Positions 17,512 to 24,700 of a stretch of DNA of 64,000 nucleotides are shown piece by piece. Where the stretch lies: contig OZ244836.1 of assembly GCA_965220645.1 (NCBI GenBank), forward strand, positions 2,790,001 through 2,854,000, in the 5' to 3' direction. A model generated the notes under the pieces. It worked only from the letters and a program-made list of their open reading frames with translations. It had not been told where the DNA came from and made no database searches. The position numbers and the translations under genes were made by a program. Positions within the stretch are counted from its first letter, which is position 1; every line of letters begins with the position of its first letter. The DNA comes from Aldehydirespirator sp965220645. Its GTDB lineage: Bacteria; Actinomycetota; Acidimicrobiia; Acidimicrobiales; Aldehydirespiratoraceae.

Positions 17512-18005
17512 GGACCGCGCCGGGAGCGCTGGTCTGAGGCTGCACCCACCGCCAACTGGTCCACGATCTCGTTCCATTCGTCGCCGGAGTGGCCCTTGAC
17601 CCATCGGAATGAGATTTCCCCGGGGCGGTCCTCATAGAGCTGGATGAGTGGCTCCCAGAGGTCGCGGTTGGCTACCGGCTTCTTCTTGGAGTTTCGCCAC
17701 CCACGCCTCTTCCAGCCGTCATACCATCGGTCGCGGAAGCAGTTGACGACGTAGGTGGAGTCGGACACCACCTCAACCGGACCATCCAGCTCCCGCAGCG
17801 CCTCCAATGCCGCCTGCAACTCCATCCGCTGGTTGGTGGTGGCCGGCTCGGCGCCGCACGCCCAAACACCGCCGGGAACGGCCCAGGCCCAGCCTCCCGG
17901 TCCGGGATTGCCCAGGCAGGCGCCGTCGGTGTACACGACCGTGGATCCGGCGTGCGGTTCGGGCTCGAAGAGCGGTTCGGGCTCGAAGAGCGGTTCGGCG
18001 GGCAC
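17508..18005 (-). CDS. rnhA: Ribonuclease HI
   Basis: The protein has 165 residues. All four catalytic acids are visible: Asp in YTDGACLGNPGPGGWA, Glu in NQRMELQAAL, Asp in VVSDSTYVV and Asp in DEWNEIVDQLA. The histidine lies in KGHSGDEW. It cuts the RNA strand of RNA-DNA hybrids such as Okazaki primers and R-loops. I use the GTG at 18005; an ATG at 18065 is possible and would add 20 residues. The N-terminus contains a perfect duplication of LFEPEP encoded by an 18-bp tandem repeat near 17954-17991. It is divergent from aceE. Confidence 0.9.
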   Translation of the reverse strand: MPAEPLFEPEPLFEPEPHAGSTVVYTDGACLGNPGPGGWAWAVPGGVWACGAEPATTNQRMELQAALEALRELDGPVEVVSDSTYVVNCFRDRWYDGWKRRGWRNSKKKPVANRDLWEPLIQLYEDRPGEISFRWVKGHSGDEWNEIVDQLAVGAASDQRSRRGP

Positions 18006-18073
18006 GCCCCGAATAGTCGCGCATCGGCGCCCCAAGGTCGCGAATCCATCCTTTCCTGCCATCATGGGGGGTA

Positions 18074-20806
18074 GTGGCCGACAACTTCCTGCGCCAACTC
18101 CCCGATATCGACCCGGCCGAGACCCAGGAGTGGATCGACTCGCTCGATGCCATCATCGCGGCCGGCGGCCGGGAGCGGGCCCGCTACATCGTGGCCAAGC
18201 TCCTGGAACGCTCCAACGAGCAGCAGGTGGGCGTGCCCCCGACCACGTTCACGCCCTACATCAACACCATCCCCGCCTCCGAGCAGCCCTTCTTCCCCGG
18301 CAACGAGCAGGTCGAGCGGCGCATCCGCCGCTTCATCCGCTGGAACGCGGCGGCCATGGTCATCCGGGCCAACAAGACCGCCGACGGAATCGGCGGCCAT
18401 CTGTCCACCTTCGCCTCGTCGGCCTCCCTGTACGAAGTGGGCTTCAATCACTTCTTCAAGGGCAAGGACGACGGCCTGGTCGGCGATCACATCTACTTCC
18501 AGGGCCACGCCGCCCCCGGCGTGTACGCCCGGGCCTACCTGGAGGGCCGCCTCACCGAGCAGGAGCTCGACAACTTCCGCATGGAGGTGGGCGGCAATGG
18601 GCTGTCGAGCTACCCCCACCCCCGGCTCATGCCCGACTTCTGGGAGTACCCGACCGTGTCGATGGGTCTCGGGCCGATCAACTCCATCTACCACGCCCGC
18701 TTCAACCGCTACATGCATCACCGCCGCATCGACGACACCTCCGACAGCATCGTGTGGTGCTTCCTGGGCGACGGCGAGTGCGATGAGCCCGAGACCCTGG
18801 GCGCCATCGCCCTGGCCGGCCGCAACGGCCTCGACAACCTCAACTGGGTGGTCAACTGCAACCTCCAGCGCCTCGACGGCCCGGTCAGGGGCAACGGCAA
18901 GATCATCCAGGAACTGGAGGGCGTGTTCCGGGGCGCGGGCTGGAACGTCATCAAGGTGATCTGGGGCACCAGGTGGGACGAGCTGCTGATGCGCGACACC
19001 GACGGGGCCCTGCTCAACAAGATGGCAACGACCGTTGACGGCGAGTACCAGCGCTATGCGGTTGAGACGGGCGCCTACATCCGGGAACACTTCTTCGGCC
19101 CGGACCCCCGCCTGCGCAAGCTCGTCGACCACCTCAGCGACGAGGATCTGCGGGTCCTGCCTCGGGGAGGCCACGACTACCAGAAGGTGTACGCCGCGTT
19201 CAAGGCCGCCACTGAGGTGAAGGGCCAGCCCACCGTGATCCTGGCCAAGACCATCAAGGGATGGACGCTGGGCGAGGGGTTCGAGGGCCGCAACGCCACC
19301 CACCAGATCAAGAAGATGACAACGTCGCAGCTGATGGAGCTGCGGACACGCCTGCACATGGAGACCGAGATCGCCGAGGAGGACCTCGCCGACGGGATCC
19401 CGCCCTACTACCGGCCGCCACCCGACTCGGTGGAGATGCGCTACATGATGGACCGCCGCCGGGCCCTCGACGGCGCGGTGCCCCGCCGGGTGGTGCGGGA
19501 CCGCCGCCCCATCACGCCCCCGGCCGACGGACCCTTCCTGGACATGCGCAAGGGCTCGGGCGGGCGCGAGGTCTCCACAACGATGGCATTCACGGCCTTG
19601 CTGCGCGACCTGATGCGGGACCAGCACTTCGGCCGGCGGGTCGTGCCGATAGTGCCCGACGAGGCCCGCACCTTCGGCATGGACTCGCTATTCCGGGAGT
19701 TCCGCATCTACGCGCCCCACGGCCAGCTCTACGAGCCGGTGGACCATGATCTACTGCTGAGCTACAGCGAGTCGACCGACGGCCAGATCCTCGAGGAGGG
19801 CATCACGGAGTGCGGCTCGCTGGCCAGCTGGCTGGCCGCGGCCACCTCCTACGCCAACCTCGGCGTGCCCATGGTTCCCTTCTTCGCCTTCTACTCGATG
19901 TTCGGCTTCCAGCGGGTGGGCGACTCGATCTGGGCCGCGGCCGACGCCCGGGCCCGCGGCTTCTTGATCGGCGCAACCGCGGGGCGCACGACGCTGCCGG
20001 GCGAGGGACTCCAGCACCAGGACGGCCACAGCCACGTCCTGGCATCCACGGTGCCGGCGTGCGAGGCCTACGACCCGGCCTTCGCCTACGAGCTTGGAGC
20101 CATCATCGACGAGGGCCTGCACCGGATGTACCCGTCGGAGGCCGAGAACGGCACCGACGTCTTCTACTACATCACCATCTACAACGAGAACTACGAGCAG
20201 CCGCCCCGTCCCGATCATGTGACCGAAGCCGACATCACCAGCGGCCTGTACAAGTTCGACGACGGTCCGGGCACCCGCGGCCGAAACGCCACGATCCTGT
20301 TCTCGGGCGCGTCGGTGGGCGCGGCGCTCGAGGCTCAGGCGCTGCTGGCCGAGCACCACGACACGTCGGCCGAGCTGTGGAGCGCAACCTCCTACCAGCG
20401 GCTGCGACGCGAGGCCCTGGACATAGAGCGTCGCAACCGCCTGCACCCCTCATCCGAGCCGGTCGTGCCGCTGGTCACCCGCAGGCTGTCCGACTCCGAC
20501 GGGCCCATCGTGGCCGTGACCGACTTCATGACCCTGGTGCCCGACCAGATCGCCCGCTTCACCCCGAGGACCCTGCACGTGTTGGGCACCGACGGATTCG
20601 GCCGCTCGGACACTCGCGAGGCTCTGCGACGATTCTTCGAGGTGGACGCCGCCCACATAGTCCTGGCAGTGCTGTCGGCACTGGTGGAATCGGACGAGGT
20701 GTCAGCGGATGAGGTGTCGGCGGCCATGGCCCGGTACGGCATCGAGTCGGACCGTGACGATCCCGGCCATCCCGACACGGGTGCACGGCTATCCTCCGAC
20801 CGGTGA
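18074..20806 (+). CDS. aceE: Pyruvate dehydrogenase E1 component, homodimeric
   Basis: The protein has 910 residues, the full length of the single-chain E1. The thiamine diphosphate motif is GDGECDEPETLG continuing to NLNWVVNCNLQRLDGPVRG. The N-terminus (DIDPAETQEWIDSLDA) and the segment HYLPHP-like SYPHPRLMPDFWEYPTVSMGLG region are those of AceE. It decarboxylates pyruvate and acetylates the lipoyl arm of E2. The start is GTG at 18074, preceded by GGGGGGTA. The E2, E3 and lipoate genes lie 2 to 7 kb away on the other strand. The stop overlaps a GTG that opens the frame of the damaged glycosylase gene downstream. Confidence 0.95.
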   Translation: MADNFLRQLPDIDPAETQEWIDSLDAIIAAGGRERARYIVAKLLERSNEQQVGVPPTTFTPYINTIPASEQPFFPGNEQVERRIRRFIRWNAAAMVIRANKTADGIGGHLSTFASSASLYEVGFNHFFKGKDDGLVGDHIYFQGHAAPGVYARAYLEGRLTEQELDNFRMEVGGNGLSSYPHPRLMPDFWEYPTVSMGLGPINSIYHARFNRYMHHRRIDDTSDSIVWCFLGDGECDEPETLGAIALAGRNGLDNLNWVVNCNLQRLDGPVRGNGKIIQELEGVFRGAGWNVIKVIWGTRWDELLMRDTDGALLNKMATTVDGEYQRYAVETGAYIREHFFGPDPRLRKLVDHLSDEDLRVLPRGGHDYQKVYAAFKAATEVKGQPTVILAKTIKGWTLGEGFEGRNATHQIKKMTTSQLMELRTRLHMETEIAEEDLADGIPPYYRPPPDSVEMRYMMDRRRALDGAVPRRVVRDRRPITPPADGPFLDMRKGSGGREVSTTMAFTALLRDLMRDQHFGRRVVPIVPDEARTFGMDSLFREFRIYAPHGQLYEPVDHDLLLSYSESTDGQILEEGITECGSLASWLAAATSYANLGVPMVPFFAFYSMFGFQRVGDSIWAAADARARGFLIGATAGRTTLPGEGLQHQDGHSHVLASTVPACEAYDPAFAYELGAIIDEGLHRMYPSEAENGTDVFYYITIYNENYEQPPRPDHVTEADITSGLYKFDDGPGTRGRNATILFSGASVGAALEAQALLAEHHDTSAELWSATSYQRLRREALDIERRNRLHPSSEPVVPLVTRRLSDSDGPIVAVTDFMTLVPDQIARFTPRTLHVLGTDGFGRSDTREALRRFFEVDAAHIVLAVLSALVESDEVSADEVSAAMARYGIESDRDDPGHPDTGARLSSDR

Positions 20807-20820
20807 AGCAGGTAGAGCGA

Positions 20821-21407
20821 GTGCAAACGGCGACAGGCACCATGGCTGTAACCGGACACGAGGGCGCCGACCGCTTGCTCAACACCGACCCGCTGGCGCT
20901 GCTGCTCGGGATGCTGCTCGACCAGCAGATCCCAATGGAGTGGGCGTTCATGGGGCCCACCGCCTGACCGAGCGGCTCGGTGCCGAGTTGGACGCCCACG
21001 ACATCGCCGAGCGGGATCCCGATGCCTTCGCGGAGTTGGTGCGGGTCAAGCCGGCTCTGCATAGATTCCCGGCATCGATGGCAAAGCGAATCCAGACGCT
21101 GTGCCGGCATCTGGCCGACAACTACGACGGCGACGCCGCCGCGGTTTGGGATGGCGCGCAGACCGGGAAGGAGCTCTTCGCGAGGCTGCGGGACCTGCCC
21201 GGCTACGGCGACGAGAAGGCCCGCATCCTGACCGCTGTTCTCGCCAAGCGCTTCGGCGTGTGTCCCGAGGGCTGGGAGGAGCAGGCCGGAGCCTTCTCCG
21301 ACAGCGATCCCCGCTCGGTGGCCGACATCGACAGTGCGGAGGCGCTGCAGCGGGTCCGGTCCTGGAAGAAAGACCAGAGGGCCCGCGGCAAGAAGAAGGA
21401 CGAATGA
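20821..21407 (+). pseudogene. HhH-GPD base-excision glycosylase-like gene with a single-base frameshift
   Basis: The 5' part (from GTG 20821 or ATG 20842) encodes DPLALLLGMLLDQQIPMEW, the strongly conserved start of the uncharacterised HhH-GPD family (TIGR03252 type). The frame then hits TGA at 20965. The rest of the protein continues in another frame from about 20955: HRLTERLGAELD, LHRFPASMAKRIQTLC and RDLPGYGDEKARILTAVLAKRFG, ending in a basic KKKDE tail at 21407. One base is missing at the run GGGGCCCA (20952-20959). This is either a real mutation or a sequencing error in a G/C run. The gene overlaps the downstream lipoprotein start by ATGA, so it was probably part of one operon with it. 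Confidence 0.8.
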
Positions 21408-22081
21408 GAATCCGACTCATCGTCTGCGCTGTGATCGTCGCCCTCGTGGCGGCAGCGTGCGGGTCCGATGACGCCACGACGACGTCCGAGCCGACCACCA
21501 CGGACGCCGTTGACGCTGCGAGCCCCGACCCCTCTCAACCGGAGCCTTCCGACGCCGCCGACAAAGCGGAGTCCCCCGCCGCCCCCGAGGCGGAACCAGA
21601 GCCCGAACCGACATTGAGCGACGCCGAACCGATGGCCAGCGAGGACACCACCGCAGCCGCGCCCGTGGATCCCGGCGACGTGCCCGACTTCGAGATGATC
21701 GATGTCCATACAGGCACTCCGGTCAATCTCCAGTCGGTGGTGGACGGCTCGACGCCTCTGCTCTTCTGGTTCTGGGCACCTCATTGACCGGTCTGCAGGA
21801 GGGAGGGCCCCTTCATTGAGCAGTTCGCTCAAGCCAATCCAGACCTAGTGAGAGTGGTGGGCATCGGCGCCAAGGACGATCTCGCCTTCGCCGAGGACTT
21901 CGTGACCCGCACCGGAACCACGTTCACGATGCTGTGGAGCGACTCCATCGAGCCCTGGCGCCACTTCGGTATTACCAGCAACTCGAGCATTCTCGTTCTC
22001 GACGGCGGGGGCAAGGCCGACGACCGGCCTGGCAGGTTCGACGCCGAGGATCTCAGCGAACGATTCTCGCAACTGGCCTGA
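21404..22081 (+). CDS. Selenocysteine-containing thioredoxin-like lipoprotein 1 (UxxC)
   Basis: Read through the TGA at 21785-21787, this frame gives 225 residues. A lipoprotein signal with VAAAC (Cys19) is followed by an acidic Pro/Ala/Glu/Thr linker to about residue 90. The thioredoxin/TlpA/DsbE-like domain then runs to the end: NLQSVVDGSTPLLFWFWAPH, Sec128, Pro-Val-Cys131, then VVGIGAKDDLAFAEDF and FTMLWSDSIEPWRHFGI. The UGA sits where WCxxC proteins have their nucleophilic cysteine. The usual cis-proline before the last strands is absent (ITSNSSILVLD). A SECIS-like hairpin follows the UGA. Expected role: a membrane-anchored extracytoplasmic thiol or selenol oxidoreductase. ATG start with AAGAAGGA upstream. 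Other genes here use TGA as stop, so general recoding is ruled out. Confidence 0.85.
21798..21814 (+). promoter_or_regulatory. SECIS-like hairpin after UGA of lipoprotein 1
   Basis: GGAGGG (21798-21803) pairs with CCCTTC (21809-21814) with one G-U, around the 5-base loop AGGGC. The loop starts 17 nt after the UGA. A lower stem CTGC/GCAG (21793-21796 with 21820-21823) can extend it. Position and size match bacterial SelB-binding elements, which lie inside the coding region just past the UGA. Confidence 0.6.
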
Positions 22082-22084
22082 CCG

Positions 22085-23287
22085 ATGAAGATGCCGTACG
22101 GCGCCCGAACTGTCGCAGTGCTCTTCACGGTCGCTCTGGCGGCCGCCGCCTGCGGCAGCGAGACCGAACCGAGTTCCGGCAGCCTCAGCACCGTCGAGAC
22201 CCCCGCTACCAGCGCCGCGACTGACGACGCCCTCGAGCGCGCTCAAGCTGAAGCCGCAGAGGCCGAAGCCGCCGCCCAAGCCGAAGCCGCCGCGGCGGAA
22301 GCTGAAGCAGCCGCCGCTGAGGCCGAAGCCGAAGCCCAAGCCGCCGCCGCCGCCCAAGCCGAAGCCGAAGCCCAAGCAGCCGCCGCTGAGGCCGAAGCCG
22401 CCGCCCAAGCCGCCGCTGAAGCAGAGCTCGCACTCGAGGCTGCCGAGGCCGACTCTGAGGGAGCCGCAGATCCCGGGCTGGTCGCCGAGCTTGAGGAGGA
22501 ACTGCAACAGGCCCGGGCCGAAGCCGAAGCAGCCGCCCAAGCCCAAGCCGAAGCAGCCGCCCAAGCCGCAGCCGAAGCAGCCGCCGCGGCCGCCGCGGCC
22601 GAGGCTGAAGCCCAAGCCGCCGCCCAAGCCCAAGCAGCCGCCCAAGCCCAAGCCGAGGCCGAAGCAGCCGCAGCGGAGGCCGAAGCAGCCGCCCAAGCCC
22701 AAGCCGCAGCCGAAGCAGCCGCCCAAGCCCAAGCCGCAGCCGAAGCAGCCGCAGCGGAGGCCGAAGCAGCCGCCCAAGCCGAGGCAACCACCACCGCAGC
22801 ACCAACCACCACCGCAGCACCAACGACAACGGTCGCGCCCACCACCACGGCAGCACCCGCCACCCCTGCCGGGCCGGGTGATGTGCCCGACCTCGTGATG
22901 GTCGACGTGTCCAGCGGTGCCCAGGTCAACCTCCAGTCTCTCGTTGACGGCTCGACACCCTTGCTGTTCTGGTTCTGGGCGCCGCATTGACCGATCTGCA
23001 GGGCAGACGGCCCTGTGGTCGAGCAGTTCGCTCGAGACAACATCGAAAGAGTGCGAGTCGTGGGCGTCGGCGCCCAGGACGACCTCGCCTACGCCGAGCG
23101 CTTCGTCTCCAGGACCGGCGTCGCGTTCACCATGCTGTGGAGCGACTCCTTCGCCTCCTGGAACCACTTCAACATCAGAAGGAACTCGACCGTCCTGCTA
23201 TTGGACAGCGGCGGGAACGTGATCGACGACGGGCCCAGCCACTTCGACGAGCGTCGGATCGAGGAGCAGTTGGCCGAACTGGCCTAG
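22085..23287 (+). CDS. Selenocysteine-containing thioredoxin-like lipoprotein 2 with long Ala/Glu/Gln stalk (UxxC)
   Basis: Read through the TGA at 22988-22990, this frame gives 400 residues. The lipoprotein signal ends at AAAACG (Cys23). Residues 49-234 are almost only Ala, Glu and Gln, with a short break (LEEELQQARAEAEA), predicting a long helix or coiled coil. A Thr/Pro/Ala linker (to about 263) leads to the same redox domain as in the preceding gene: NLQSLVDGSTPLLFWFWAPH, Sec302, Pro-Ile-Cys305, VVGVGAQDDLAYAERF and FTMLWSDSFASWNHF. Again the cis-proline is missing (IRRNSTVLLLD). The stalk would hold the redox head far from the membrane. Only 3 bases separate it from the first paralogue. 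A SECIS-like hairpin follows the UGA. The ribosome-binding site is weak, so translational coupling is likely. Confidence 0.85.
22229..22787 (+). repeat. Low-complexity coding repeat (Ala/Glu/Gln stalk)
   Basis: Irregular tandem units built from GCC, GAA, GCA and CAA codons (for example GCCGAAGCAGCCGCCCAAGC) fill codons 49-234 of the second selenoprotein. The near-identical units make copy-number change by slippage or recombination likely. The first paralogue has no such tract. Confidence 0.85.
22993..23020 (+). promoter_or_regulatory. SECIS-like hairpin after UGA of lipoprotein 2
   Basis: A perfect 6-bp stem, CAGGGC (22999-23004) with GCCCTG (23010-23015), closes the 5-base loop AGACG. A lower stem GATC/GGTC (22993-22996 with 23017-23020) extends it. 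The loop begins 15 nt after the UGA, close to the spacing in the first paralogue although the bases differ. Confidence 0.65.
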
Positions 23288-23319
23288 ATCAGTCGCTGAC
23301 AATTCGCTGGTCTAGATAA

Positions 23320-23352
23320 TTCACCCGACATTCACCGTCGGTTCACGGTCTA
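23320..23352 (+). promoter_or_regulatory. PHO box: three tandem 11-nt direct repeats
   Basis: TTCAC recurs exactly every 11 bases at 23320, 23331 and 23342 (TTCACCCGACA, TTCACCGTCGG, TTCACGGTCTA). This matches the actinobacterial PhoP-binding PHO box, made of 11-nt direct-repeat units starting with TTCA. It lies about 95 bases upstream of the pstS start, so the pst operon is expected to be induced by PhoP when phosphate is low. Confidence 0.85.
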
Positions 23353-23447
23353 CCTGGCTGCCTGAAACCTTGCTGCGCGTAGCTTGCCTGCGGCCCGCTA
23401 CAGGCGCTGGTCTTGCCATGCCATATTCCCAAGGGAGGGATACCTGA

Positions 23448-24650
23448 GTGCGCAATTCATGGCGCCGGTTCCCAGAGGCCGAGCGGACGGAACGCAGTTC
23501 ACAAGGACATCTCGACGCACGGAGCGAGGCCGTGGCCCGAGCGGCCCGTGAGCGCAGCGAACAAGAGCGGGGAACACCGCGGCTCACCTCGAAGGCTGTC
23601 ACCCGTTGGCGCGGCCGATTGTGGCTGCCGGTGATTCTCGTGAGCTTCTCGCTCGTGGCCGCGGCATGCGGTGACGATGAAGAAGACGCCTCTACGCCAT
23701 CGGCCGACACTGGCACCGCCGACACCGCGCCGACCACGACAGCCGCGGCCATGCCCGAGGAAGAGATGGCCTCTGTCTCGGGTGAGGTGAATATCTCTGG
23801 TTCGTCGACGGTTGAGCCGATCTCGATCCGTGTGGCCGAGCTGTTCGAGGATGTGGCGCCGGATGTGTCGGTGACCGTGGACGGTCCCGGCACCGGCGAC
23901 GGCTTCAAGCTGTTCTGCGCAGGCGACACCGACATCTCCGACGCCTCCCGCCAGATCAGGGACGCCGAGAAGGAAGCCTGCTTCGAGGCCGGCATCACCA
24001 ACATCGTCGAGCTCAAGGTGGGCGTCGACGGCATCGCGGTGATGACCAACGCCAACAACGACACGGTCGAGTGCTTGAGCTTCCACCAGCTCTTCGACCT
24101 CATCGGCCCCAACGGCGAAGGCACCAGCACCTGGGCCGAGGCGTCTACGGGCCTGCCCGACGCGCCGCTGTCAATCTTCGGACCCGGCGAGGAGTCCGGC
24201 ACCTTCGACTCCTTCATCGAGATCGTCCTCGAGGACCTGGCCGAAGAGGCCGGAGTGGACGCCACCACCCGCACCGACTACAGCCCCTCAGGAGACGACA
24301 ACGTCATCCTGCAAGGCATCCAGTCCAGCGACACCAGCCTGGGCTGGCTCGGCTTCGCCTTCACCATCAACTCCTCAGGCGTCAAGCTGCTCGAGGTGGA
24401 CGGCGGCGACGGATGCGTGTCGCCCACCCCCGACACCATCGCGTCCAACAAGTACCCGATCAGCCGCGACCTGTGGATCTACGTCAACGCCGGCAAGGCC
24501 GCCGCCAACCCCGCAGTCGTCGCCTACGTCGACTTCTACGTCTCGGATGCCCTCAGCCAAGCCGTCAGCGAGGTCGGCTACGTGCCCCTCACCGACGCAT
24601 CCCACGCCGAGACCGCTGAGCGCTGGCATGGCCGCACCCTCATCAGCTAG
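23448..24650 (+). CDS. pstS: Phosphate ABC transporter substrate-binding lipoprotein
   Basis: The protein has 400 residues. The PstS core is recognised from SGEVNISGSSTVEPIS, DGPGTGDGFKLFCAGDTDI, GPGEESGTFDSF and the C-terminal DFYVSDALSQAVSEVGYVPL. It captures phosphate outside the membrane and hands it to PstCA. Lipobox LVAAAC places the lipidated cysteine at residue 74. The start is GTG 23448, because GGGAGGG lies 8 bases upstream and no other good start precedes the hydrophobic stretch. This leaves an unusual n-region of about 58 residues, much of it encoded by repeat copy 5 (EAVARAARERSEQER). It is the first gene of the pst operon, under the triple PHO box. Confidence 0.93.
   Translation: MRNSWRRFPEAERTERSSQGHLDARSEAVARAARERSEQERGTPRLTSKAVTRWRGRLWLPVILVSFSLVAAACGDDEEDASTPSADTGTADTAPTTTAAAMPEEEMASVSGEVNISGSSTVEPISIRVAELFEDVAPDVSVTVDGPGTGDGFKLFCAGDTDISDASRQIRDAEKEACFEAGITNIVELKVGVDGIAVMTNANNDTVECLSFHQLFDLIGPNGEGTSTWAEASTGLPDAPLSIFGPGEESGTFDSFIEIVLEDLAEEAGVDATTRTDYSPSGDDNVILQGIQSSDTSLGWLGFAFTINSSGVKLLEVDGGDGCVSPTPDTIASNKYPISRDLWIYVNAGKAAANPAVVAYVDFYVSDALSQAVSEVGYVPLTDASHAETAERWHGRTLIS
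23474..23572 (+). repeat. Bipartite interspersed repeat, copy 5 (inside pstS)
   Basis: The short half AGAGGCCGAGCGG is at 23474-23486 and the long half at 23524-23572. Both are in the pstS reading frame, between its ribosome-binding site/start and the signal-peptide hydrophobic core. This is the only copy that appears to be inside a coding region. Confidence 0.85.
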
Positions 24651-24700
24651 AACACCGGGCGGCCACACCCGGGTCTGACTCAGGAAGATCCTCCACAGCC

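Noticed and set aside
17954..17991. 18-bp tandem repeat in rnhA as a regulatory site
   Set aside because: It simply encodes a duplicated LFEPEP in the non-conserved N-terminus.
20950..20967. Programmed -1 frameshift at GGGGCCCA
   Set aside because: The run does not fit a heptamer in the reading phase: the Pro tRNA would mismatch after slipping. A lost base is simpler.
20965..20967. TGA in the glycosylase as selenocysteine
   Set aside because: The sequence after it in the same frame is not protein-like; the homologous continuation is in another frame.
21404..21787. Calling the first lipoprotein a 127-residue complete protein ending at TGA
   Set aside because: The frame continues with a matching redox half-domain, and the paralogue shows the same stop at the same place.
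22229..22787. CRISPR-like or minisatellite array
   Set aside because: The units are irregular, codon-based and in frame with the lipoprotein; there are no spacers.
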